From Phragmites australis (taxonomy: Eukaryota > Streptophyta > Magnoliopsida > Poales > Poaceae): a DNA stretch of 64,000 nt. Position 1 is the stretch's first letter; each line of letters begins with the position of its first letter. Below, one piece after another: positions 26,301-38,300 of this stretch. Under the pieces are notes generated by a model that saw only the letters and a list, made by a program, of their open reading frames with translations, did no database searches and was not told the DNA's origin. Location of the stretch: positions 7,609,001 through 7,673,000 of the forward strand of contig NC_084933.1 of NCBI RefSeq assembly GCF_958298935.1, in the 5' to 3' direction. The position numbers and the translations under genes are program-made.

Positions 26301-29300
26301 AGACTTGTCTTCATCACGGCGAGAGAGAGCGTCCGCTGCTACATTCTAGCGTCCCAGGCGAAATTCAACCAAAAAGTCACATCCAAAGAGCTTGCTCACC
26401 CAGGTGTGCTATAGTATCATTGACAAGCGCTGATCCAACAAGAATTTCATACTGTAATGGTCAGTTCGTACCACAAATGGTCGTGCCCAGAGGTATGGCC
26501 GCCAATGGCGCATGATTTCACCAGGCCAATGAGCTCACATTCGTATGCGGCCAACTTAGCGTGATGAGAAGCCATCGCCCAAATGAAGAAGGCAATTGGA
26601 CCCCACCTTGGTGCAGCATGGCACCAAAGCCCGAACCCGAAGCATCACAATCAATGATGTAGTGCTGATCAAAGCCAGGCAGCTGCAGCATCAGTCCTTC
26701 CGTCAATGCCCGCTTTAATGCCTCAAAGGCATGATCTGCTTTAGTGGTCCAGACAAACGCTTCCCTCTTCAACAGCTATGTTAATGGCCGCGCAACGATG
26801 CCATAATCTTTAATGAAATTGCGGTAGTAGCTGGCCAGTGCGAGAAATACATGCAACACGCGTGTTGGGGATTATCTCCCGCCACCCCCTGACTCGAAGG
26901 GAACCGTGAAGTTTACTGGAGATGCTATGTGACAGCTATCGTGCTGATTGCAGGAGTTCGTCCGTCAGTCGCGGAGATCAGGGAGCAAAGTTGGTCGAAG
27001 GGTGCGGGCGTCCACGCACCTTCAGGTCCCCGAATCGGCGAAGGCGGAGGCTAATCGACTTCGACTGTCGAGCGAAGCCTCGGTTCGCATCCTGCATTTT
27101 TTGGAACGAGCGAAGGCACGACCTGGTCTTCGCCGGGGGCCAAGGCTGCCCGTCATGCGACCGGGCAAAGAGGGCTTCGACACCCTTCAGATGGATAGCC
27201 AGCTCGACAGTGAGCCTGACTACGGTTGTCCTAGGTACTGTTATAATTATTGGATCATGCTCATTTGTACCATATTACCCCCGGATATTCCGGGAATGTA
27301 GCAGGTTAGGGGGTAAAATATGTAAACGGGACCCGTGATCGCCGGGTACAGGCTATAAATAGAGCCACAGTGTAACCGTAAGAGGTAATTGAAAACTGTT
27401 CCACTTCCAGCACGTGTCACTCTAAGGGACCTTCGATACCTCTACTTCCGAAGGCCCGTCTTGTCTGGGACTTCGATCCCAACAGTTGGCGCCGTCTGGG
27501 GGATCGAACCCACGAAGGCATGCCACCCAAGAAGAAAACGAAGCCACCCGGAGCAGCGGAGGCGTTACCGGAACCCCCAGCCACGGTCGGACCTTCGGCT
27601 GACAGAACCACTCCGACCGTACCAGGATCAAGTAATGCTTCAGCCGGGGGGGGGGGGGGGGCTTCGGCTGGACGAGAGCGGCATTGCGAAGTTGATACTA
27701 GGCCACAACAACCTACCGATGGCCGACATGACGACGCACTTCGGGTGGACACGGAGCAAATGCCGGTCATGGAACCAATGGATCGCACTCGCTTCGATCT
27801 TCCAGAAAAAGAAGGCGAAAGGGGGCAGAACGAAGAATGGGAGGAACTCGGCGATTTCACGGAGTTTGAACATGAGGAAGAAACAAACGAAGAAAGAAAT
27901 GCGAGGCTAGAAGCCGAGGAGTAGGAAAGGCAGCTTGCGCACAAGAAGCGCATGTTGGATGGCCTAGCAGCGAGCCGGAAAGCCGCAGAGTACCGTAGGC
28001 GGGCAGACGAAGCAAGAAAAACATTTGAAAAGATCCAAGAGGAAATCGATATACTCCAAGCGGAGGGCATGTCACGCCGGCCGACGCCACCGGGAGATTT
28101 GATACGAGCTTCGCAAGAAGTTCGGCGAAGACCTTCCACGGGAGATCCTGAGTCACCCCTAGCAATGGACCTGCAAAATCAGCCATAGCCGCTAGGATTC
28201 AAAATGCCCAGAGTGGTTATGTTTGACGGAAAATCAGATCCAAGAGAATTTGTCATGAGTTTCGAGGCAGCTGTAGAGTCAGCCGGTAGGGACGGTGTAA
28301 CCTTGGCGAAGGCCTTCGTATTGGCGATAAAGGGAATAGCAAGGTCATGGTACTCCGCCCTACCCCCGGGATCCATATATTCATGGGAACAGCTGCGCAC
28401 TACGCTGTACAGCAACTTCCAGGGGAATCGGGCAGACAACATCACCGCAACCGACCTCTTCGCGCTGAAGCAGCAACCAACAGAAACTTTACAGAGCTAT
28501 ATGCGCCGATTCGTACACATACGTTCTCAGGCGAAGGGGTTGAGCGAAGATACGATCATTGATGCCGCAATACAGGGCATCAGAGGGGGCTTGTTGGCAG
28601 GAAAGCTCACCAGAAAAAGACCCGCAAGCGTCCAGGAGCTGCTCAACAAGATGGAAGAATGCTCAAGGTCTAAGCTCGATCATCTCCGAAGGAAAAATGA
28701 ATTAATGGCCTCCAAAGTAAAACATGCACCACCTAAAGAGGCAGGTGGTGGCAATCACAGAGACAGACTTCACTGTCCAAGAAAATCCGAAGGTTCTGAT
28801 TATCCAAGCAAAAAAGAAGTCAATCAGATCAACCCCGGCCCGCCCGAAGCAGTCCAAGGATCGTGCGAAGCCTACAACTTGTCCAATAGAGGCGAGCGGG
28901 CAGGGGAAGAGGCCACGGAGGTAGAGGAGGACGAGCTCCGCACGACCCGGCAACCTTCTACTGCGAGCTGCATGGCGAAGGAGCCGGCCACCAGACTAAA
29001 TATTGCCCACAGGTCGTGGCTATGAAAGAAAGTTTAGCGAAGCAGTCGGCCGATAACGGAAGGACAGTTCACCATGCAACAAGCTTCGCAAGAAGCGAAG
29101 GGTGGCAAAACCACAGTCAAACGTGGTGTTTCCAAACCAATGGTAGCAAATTCCAGCACCATAGTATGCACCCACACCTTCAGCTCAATTTGATCAAACT
29201 AGTCAAATGAACATTCGGGGCGACCTACCCCCGCCACCGCCAAGACCCGCAATCAAGGCACCACCAGAAAGTAGCAAATCAGTTAATACTATAAACCATG

Positions 29301-32300
29301 GGTACAATGTGGTGCTGGCCATTTCAGGGGATCCAGCCAGCAAACAGAATCCAAGAGACAACGAAAAGAATACGTGCGAAGGGTTAACCACGTCGGAGTG
29401 GGACCAACGTACATCAATTTAAGATGGTCCAGCATTCCCATTACATTCTCGCAAGAGGATATGAGGGTATTAGATTATCCGCACACATATGCCTTCGTCA
29501 TTACCGTGAACATCTCGGGAAATGAAGTACATAGGATATCGATCGATGGAGGAAGCTCCGCGGACATTATCTTCGCTGATGCCTTCGACAAAATGGGGCT
29601 ATGAAGAAGTGACTTAAAGCAAGCTGGATCGCCGTTACTAGGCTTCAGCGGAAACACAATAAACGCTCTGGGAAAAATAACAATCCCAGTGTCGTTTGGC
29701 GAGCAAATGAATTTCCGCCCAGTGTCGTTTGGCGAGCAGATGAATTTCCGCACAGAAGAAATTACCTTCGATGTGGTGGACATTAGCTACCCGTACAATG
29801 CGATATTTGGGAGGGGGTTCCTCAATACATTCGGAGCAATACCGCACCACGCATATTTGTGCATGAAGACGCCTGGCCCGGAAGGAGTCATAAAGGTGTT
29901 GGGAGATCAGCGAGTGGCTAGGCGAATCGAAGTGGGAATAGCTCCAGGAAGAAGAAATGTCCACAACATCGCAGACCCTTCGACGGGTCGCAAAGCAGGC
30001 CACAACCAGCCAAATATAGGGAAATGTGCGAAGGCTGCACCAGAATGAGCTACCAGAATAGTACAACTAAAACATGAAAAAGAAGATAAAAAGATCACAA
30101 TAGGAGCAGAGGCCCCAGCAGAGGATCAGCAGCAACTTGTAATGTTCCTTCGCGACAACGACGATGTCTTCGCGTGGTCCCCCAGAGACCTGCAAGGAGT
30201 AAGTCGGAACATCATTCAGCACAAACTAAATGTGGACCCCAAAGCGAAGCCAAGGAAGCAGAAGCTTAGAAAAGCTTCGGGAGAAAGAGAAGAAACAGCA
30301 AAGGCTGAAGTAGAAAAACTGCTTGATGCCGGAGTCATACGCGAAGTTATGCACTCGGAGTGGCTGACCAACCCTGTGTTAGTAAGGAAAAGCAATGAAA
30401 AGTGGAGAATGTGTATCGACTTTACAGACTTAAATAAAGCTTGCCCCAAGGATGACTTTCCACTGCCTAGAATTGACCAGCTCGTAGACTCTGCGGCCGG
30501 CTGCGAGATGCTAAGCTTCCTAGATGCTTATGCAGGGTACCATCAAATATGGATGGCGAAGGAAGACGAAGACAAAACGAGTTTCAGAACCTACTTCGGA
30601 ACATACTGCTTCATAAGAATGCCTTTCGGACTCCGAAATGCTGGAGCAACCTTTACAAGGTTGGTACAGGCTGTATTAAAGCCGCGGCTGGGACAAAATG
30701 TATTGGCCTTTGTTGATGACATAGTAGTAAAAAGTACCAGGAGGAGCCAACACATCGAAGACCTCTGGGAAACCTTCGATAATCTGCGAAGAGCAGGTTT
30801 AAAATTAAACCCGAAAAAATGCGTCTTCGGAGTGCAATCCGGAAGACTCCTAGGGTTTCTGGTGTCGAAAAGAGGCATCGAAGTGGATCCTCAGAAGATA
30901 CAAGCAATTTTTAGATATGAAACCACCGCAGAACAGAAAACAAGCCCAACGCTTAGTAGGAAGGCTAGTAGCATTGAACAGGTTCATTGCAAAGTCCGCC
31001 GAGCGAAGTCTACCATTCTTCAAGGTGTTAAAAAGTTATGACCCTTTCAAATGGGGTGCCGAGCAGCAGGCATCCTTCGATGAGTTAAAAATCTACTTGA
31101 CGAAGCTTACAGCACTGACCAGCCCGGATCCAGGCGCAGATTTGCTGTTATACATAGCGGCATCCCCCTCAGCAGTCAGCGCTGTACTTGTACAGGAAAA
31201 ACCCGAAGACAATAGGCTGCGCCAAGCACCGGTGTACTATGTATCCGAAGCACTAGCAGGTCCAAAAAAGTCATACACAGAGTTGGAAAAAGTAGTGTAT
31301 GCACTAGTAATGGCATCCCGCAAGCTCCGCCACTATTTCACTTCTCACAAGATTACAATGTCAACTTCCTTACCCCTTCGCGACATGTTCGAAAACAAAG
31401 AAGCCATCGAAAGAATAGCGAAGTGGACAACGGAGATCACTCCATTCATGATCGTTTTCGTGGCACGAACATCATTAAAATTGCAGGCGCTGGAAGATTT
31501 TGTGGCGGAATGGACACCTTCATCCGAAGCCTCGGATGACGAAGCACCAGAACCTATCTGGACCGCGTATTGCGACGGAGCTTGGGGAGCTATCGGAGCA
31601 AGAGTTTCGGCAGTAATGTTTTCACCTTCGGGGACGAAGCTGCGATACGCTGCCAGGTTAGAGTTCCGCTCCACAAACAATACGGCGGAATACGAAGCTG
31701 TACTCCTGGTACTTCGCAAGGTGAAGGCTTTGGGAGCCCGGAGAATACTTGTCAAAACAGACTCGAAGGTCGTAGCAAGTCAAATTGAAAACACATTCCA
31801 GGCAAAGGAACCAGAGCTGATCAAGTACAGAGCAGCAGTGCGAAGAATGGAAAAATACTTCGTCGGATTCACAGTCAAAAGTGTATCAATGAATGATAAC
31901 AACGAAGCAGATGAGCTAGCGAAAGCAGCTTCACAGAACCTGCCTATGCCTCCAGACGTTTTCTATCAGAAGCTAACTGAACCGGCCCTCGAGGACAGTT
32001 TCAACCAAACGCGCCTGGTTGCAATAATCGAAAGCGAAGACTGGCGTTTTCCAATAATAGCATATCTGCGGGGTCAGAGAGATATCGAAGATCGGGTCGA
32101 GGAAAAGCGCATGGCTCAGAGGGTCAGAAATTATAAAGTTATAGACGACAATTTGTACAAAGCAGGAGTCTGCGCACCATTCTTGCGATGCATATCTCAG
32201 AAAGAAGGCCAACAACTATTAAGCGAAATTCACAGCGGGTTGTGCGGTTCTCATATCGGAACAAGGGCTTTGGTCGGAAAAGCATACAGGCAGGGCTTCT

Positions 32301-35300
32301 ATTGGCCAACAGCTGTAAATGATGCGGACCAACTGGTACGAAGTTGCCAACAGTGCCAATTCTGGGCGAAGGGATCAAGCAGACCGACGACGAAGAAACA
32401 ACTCATTCCGCCGATCTGGCCATTACGGCGATGGGGAAGTGACATTGTTGGGCAGCTGCCGCCAGCCCCAGGGAATTTGCGGTATACAGTGGTGGTAGTA
32501 GAGTACTTTTCAAAATGGGTAGAAGCAATGCCACTTGTGAGCATAACGTCAAGAAACATACAGAAATTCCTATGGCAGAATATTGTGTGCCGCTTCGGAG
32601 TTCCAAGCGAAGTAACAGTGGACAATGGCACTCAGTTCAATAGCGCGGGTTTTAGAGATTTCTGTAATGGTCTGGGCATAAAAGTAATTTTTGCATCAGT
32701 ATACCACCCACAATCTAATGGCGCAGTTGAGAGAGCAAATAGCATCATCTTCGCGGGGGTCGCGAAGCGTCTTCACGGATTGCCAAAGGGAAAGTGGGTC
32801 GAAGAACTGCCCAAGGTACTATGGTCATTAAGAACAACGATTGCAAGACCAACGGGATACACGCCATTTCGCCTCCTCTTCAGCGAAGAGGCCATGACTC
32901 CAGAGGAATGCAAAACAAAATCATTCAGGGTCGCGAATGAACTAGACCAATGCGAAGAACTATCATCGAAAGATGCCCTTTAAGAAGTAAGATTGCAAGC
33001 CGCAAAAAAACCTGGCCAGTTATCAAAAAGAAACAAGAAAATGGAGAGATAGGAATGTATCCGAAAAGACCTTCGCCCCCGGAGACTTGGTGCTGCGAAG
33101 GTTCGGTACAACATCATCGGATGGAAAACTTCAGAGTAAATGGGATGGCCCTTTCATAGTTAAAAGATCTCTGAGACCTGGCTCATATCATTTAGCTAAT
33201 ATGGAAGGTGAGGAGCTTCCGCACACCTGGAACACAGACAATCTTCGCAAGTTCTACGCCTAAAGGTCGGCAACTAAAGTCCGAGACTCCAATGTAATTT
33301 TTAATTTCATAGTATTTCTTGTAATCACATTGTAAGGGTACTGCACTCTTTTCCTCACAGGGGACCCCTTCACCAGGGGGTGAGATTTTTAACGAGGCAG
33401 AAACCCATGTAAACAATGATAGTGCCAGCCCCAAAAAAATGTTGCTTGTCTCGAGTACGAGTAGTTTCCGTCGAAGTGCGCCAGCCTAAAGATAGATTGG
33501 CGCACCAATCGACGACTAGAACGTGGTGCGAAGTGTAAGCAAACAAACGTACACTTGTGACCTTCGCGGGATTACAAAAACCGCTAGGGGGCTAAGAGTG
33601 CCTGCCCCCGCACCGAAGGGATAAACATACCTTCTGGAGAAAAAAACGAAGTGTCGCTGAGCCAACGAAACGGCAGCGCACTTTGCCAGAACTCGGGGGC
33701 TAAGAGTGCCTGCCCCCGCACCGAAGGGAAAAACATACCTTCGGGAGAAAAAACGAAGTGTCGCTGAGCCAACGAAACGGCAGCGCACTTCGCCAGAAGT
33801 CAGGGGCTAAGAGTGCCTGCCCCTGCACCGAAGGGAAAAACATACCTTCGGGAGAAAAAACGAAGTGTCGCTAAGCCAACGAAACGGCATCGCACTTCGC
33901 CAGAAGTCGGGGGCTAAGAGTGCCTACCCCCGCACCGAAGGGAAAAACATACATTCGGGAGAAAAAACGAAGTGTCGCTGAACCAACGAAATGGCAGCGC
34001 ACTTCGCCAGAAGTCGGAAGCTAAGAGTGCTTGCCCCCCCCCACCGAAGGGAAAAACATACATTCGGGAGAAAAAATGAAGCGTCGCTGAACCAACGAAA
34101 CGGCAGCGCACTTCGCCAGAAGTCAGGGGCCAAGAGTGCTTGCCCCCCCCCCCCCAGGCTGAAGTTACCTGCGACTAAAAGTCGTCGGGGGAGGGGGGGG
34201 GGACGGCGTTTTAAAAAAAATATTAGCCCCATGCAATCGTAGGAAACTGCGGCGAAATTCGAGGGGAGGGCTTCGCCAAATACGTCTGACCCAAAGATCC
34301 AACTAAGATTCAGAACGCCTCGAATCGTAGAAAACACTTCGGGCGCCATGCCACTAAAAGTATAACAAAAGAACAAATCATAATACAAAACCGATTTATT
34401 CTGCATCAGAATCAACATCGATCATCAAAATCCTTATACAAACGACTGAAAGAAAATTAATAAGCAATGCCTTCGCTGGCATGAAAATGCGACGTTGGGA
34501 CCGGATGGGCCCCAACTTGAGTACAATATGACGGCGACGTAGGGATATCGTCGTCGCTACCACTGCGCCTCACTACCTGCGAAGAGGGACCACGCTGATA
34601 GCAAATTTGCGGTCTGTGCAAAACCAGCTCTTCGTCCTGAGGTTCAATCTTCGGCTCAAGGAGCACCGATGTGCCTTCAACGTCTCCTTTCGTTGCACGA
34701 CGCAGATTCCGTTCAGTTCGTCGACTAGCTAGCGTCGAAGGACTAACAGATTTCCAAAACGCTTTTGTCCTAGCGTTCATATCATCATACGACCTACACT
34801 TCGCATGCCAATACCGCTCGAGTTCGATACGGCATGACGTCGGTGAAATGATTCCCAGCAGGACCAGGACATATAAAAATTGCCCTCATCATGGTCAAAG
34901 GCACAGCTTCTTTGGCTACCTGCGCAGTGTCCGAAGGAAGGACCTGCGCAGGGAGTGCAAAAAGGTTAATTAACACTTCGATATAAACATAAAATATATT
35001 ACACAAGCAATGTGTTACATCGTCAATTACAAAAGCGAAAGCATAAACAATACGACCCTTCGCGCCGATTCAGCCCACCTTCCCAGTATCTTAGGCTGTC
35101 GTGGTCGTCAGTTTCGATGAGGGGTCATCCCTCGCCTTGGCCTAACAAAAAATTAATAATAATAAATTCATTATTACTACACATAACCCCTTTTATAATC
35201 TTCGATCAGACAAAACAAAAGTTCAACTCAACATACCCTTTGTCAGTTCATTTCGACTTCTCGAAGAGCGAGCTCGCGGCCATGCTTGCACCAATAATTG

Positions 35301-38300
35301 GTGGTGAATGATCGAGCAGTGCTCTTCGATGCCTTTGTAACGGCCGAAGTAGACAGATCCGAAGGGTACTGGAAGGAAGGCCTTTGGAGAGCAGTATGAT
35401 GGTCGCAACCCATCATCTCGACAGACTGCACAAGACTTCGGGCAGCAACCATTGCGCAGAAGTCGCCGTAAAGTTGTGCGGTAGGAAGGAGGCTACCACT
35501 GGTCTCATTGATCCAACTAATAAGTCCACCCAGCCCTACGAGTTCGATTGATGGGGGAGTCGTCGAGGCGCCAATACCTTCGAAGGTATGACTGATTGCT
35601 TCGCACGCGGCGACCGCCTTCGGCACAAGCTCCCCAATGACATTAAGAGCATCGTCGTTATAAGCCTTCGCTTCGCTTAATTCAGCTTACAACCGCTCAG
35701 CTTTCTCTTTCTCCGACGCGCAAAGTGCTTGCAATTCGCATACTTGCGCCTCAGAGGACTGCAGGTTCTGGCGAAGACAGCTTACTTCGCTGTCCGCAAT
35801 CCCCTTCTCCGAGCGAAGGGTGCTAACCTCCCTTTCAAGCTGCTCCAGTCGTAATTCTGCATCCTTCGCTCGCCGCGACATCTCGCATTTCTGGCCCTCA
35901 GCTTTTTCCGCCCGTTTTTGCAACAAGTCAATCTGGGCCTGAGCGCTTCGGGCCCGGGCTTCGGATTTTTCAACTTGCTTACGTTGAGCTCATGAGAGGA
36001 GCAAAACCTGAAGTATCGAATACAAGTCAGCAAAATACCAAGTTTTTTAATGTAAGAAAATATACGATAGACCTTCACTATAGCCACATCGAATGCATCG
36101 ATCAGCTCGCTTGTAGACTTCTGGGCAACCGGAATCTCGAGTTCAGGAAGGACGAAGGTTCCAAACATCTTCTTCGCATCACTGACCTCCCCGATACTCG
36201 GTTCAAAAGCGGCGAGGCACAATGCCTCAGGCGCAATGGCCTTCGCGTCGAGCAGCCCGCCGAGACCCATCAAACCCTTCCCTCTGCGGCGGGGCGCACT
36301 CGGCGTTGACTCTTCGGTCTCGAAAGATGAGCTCGAAGGTGATGAGGGCGATGAGTACGCCGCCACTTCTACGTCGTCGGCACCTTCGGCTTCGGGCTCC
36401 TCCTGAATGGCGGGCTCGGTTATTGCGCCCGCCTCTGTCAATTCCTCATCCTGGCTCAGAATTAACGTTGGAAGATCGACGCGCGAGCGAAACAAGGACT
36501 TCGGCGCCTGGACCTCCTACGCGCCTTCAGAACTCTCCCGACGGGCCATGTCGCACGAAGCAGCAGAGCCCTCCGGAGACGTCTTTTCCGGAGGGAAACA
36601 GCTTTCTTGGTGCAGCCCACCTTCGGCGACCGCTCTGGGTGCTTCCTCTTTGTCGAAGGGCCAACACCGGGCTCTTCACCCGCTTCCGCTGCTGGGGAGC
36701 CCCCCGCGCTACTTCGCCTGCATTAGTAGGAACACAACGCAAATATGTTGTAAGTGCTCCGACCACGACGCGCTGTAGATAAGAATGTCGTCGAAAAATA
36801 CCAGCATGAGAGCTTGAAAAGTTGAAGGTGTGTTCGTGAGCCCGAAGGACATCACAAGAAAATCAGTGTCCATGGTGGGTACGAAACACTGTCTTCTCCA
36901 CATCCAGTGGATGCATCAGCACGTGGTGGTAGCCACTGCAGAGATCCAATTTGGTGAAAAACCGAGCGTCCTTTAGTTCATCCAATAGCTCATCAATTAC
37001 CGGGATCGGAAACTTATCCTTCACCGTTTTCGCGTTCAAAGCCCGGTAGTTGACGCAGAAGTGCCAGGAGTTGTCCTGCTTGCGCACAAAGAGCACCGGT
37101 GAGGAGAACACCAACGTGCTCTCTCGTATGATACCCTGACGAAGCAAGTCTTCACATTGGCGCTCAATCTCCTCTTTCAACATCTGCAGGTATCGATATG
37201 GCCGGATTGCCATTGGCGTTGTTCTGGGTAGCAAATGTATGTGGTGATCAAACCGCCGACGAGGAGGTAAGTCCTGCGATGCTTCGAAGATGTCACTAAA
37301 CTTCACTAATAGATAATTGAGATCATCGGAGCGCAGAACATGGAGACGAGGGCCCAATGGCGCATCCACGTCGATCCACTGCACACGGTGGTCATCACGC
37401 CAGAAAGACATGGATAGTCGCTCGAAGTCCCACAGCACCGGCCCTAATGTTCGTAACCACTGAATCCCCAAGACGAGTTCGTACCCTTTCAGGGCTAGCA
37501 CATACAAACGGATACAAAATTCCTCGTCACCGATCTTCATCGTCGTCGCTTTGCATATCCCAGAGCAACAAAAGACGATCGTCATTCGCCCATGCCCACT
37601 GACAAGCCTGGCTACAGCACCGAGACGAAGCCGAGCGCACAATATGTTCGGTGACAAATGAGTGGGTGGAACCGGTGTCAACAAGTGCGCGCACGCTCTT
37701 GCCCGATATCTCAACTGACAAGTGCATGGATTGGCTGGAGCCAATTTATGTGATGGCGTGCATGGAAATCTCACGAACATCCTCCACCGATCCAGCGTCC
37801 ACAAGTCTTCACCAAGCTCCAAGAGATAGATTCTTTTCATGGAACACTGTTGCAGGTGTTCCTAGGAGAATTTCTCCGAACAATTAAAGTCCTTTTAGGC
37901 AGCATTCCGCCATCTCTGCCGACGTAAGTTGCGAAAAGCGGGTTCCGGCGGTCGACACCGTGCACGTCGATGCTGGGGTGTGGGGGGGGGGGCTTTGGCG
38001 CCACTGGAGCCGATGCAGATGGTGGGGCGACCCTTGATGGCCCTGTCGTGGATGCGGCACCGCAATTAGGTAGGCCTGCATGTGGTGGATGTGGCGGTCT
38101 GCTCCACATCTGGAAGTCCTCATCTACCACGTCCAAGCGGCGAGCAAAAGCCCGTGCCAAATTCATCGCATCTTATACGTAGTTGACCGCTGGAATTTGA
38201 CGTCAGTGCGCAATGGGTTCTTCAGGCCAGTTGTGAAGATGTTGACTTGCTGAAGCTCCGTCACCACATGGCACCGTACGAGAAGCGTGAAGAATTGCTC

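Larger units (their letters stand above)
26863..36722 (+). mobile_element. Grande/Tat-type Ty3/gypsy retrotransposon G2, 3'-truncated
   Basis: Read on the plus strand, the element has 5' LTR 26863-27484, PBS 27486-27502, gag from 27520, protease, RT, two RNase H domains, integrase (stop 33261-33263), a 107-bp tandem array (33591-34180) and an antisense gene (34457 to about 36720). The 3' LTR and the first exons of the antisense gene are absent. At about 36722 the sequence passes directly into the RT of the chromovirus C1. The candidate left duplication ACGCG (26858-26862) has no partner at the right. A deletion after insertion removed the 3' end plus part of C1. Confidence 0.9.

Noticed and set aside
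27417..28139. 240-codon minus-strand frame
   Set aside because: It is antisense to the G2 gag, which is supported by homology with G1 gag.
33516..33788. Repetitive minus-strand protein across 33516-34110
   Set aside because: It is a translation of the 107-bp tandem array; the unit is not a multiple of three overall and no start or domain is present.
33591..34180. CRISPR-like array
   Set aside because: Units are 107 bp and identical throughout, with no spacers, in a plant genome; it is a plain tandem repeat.
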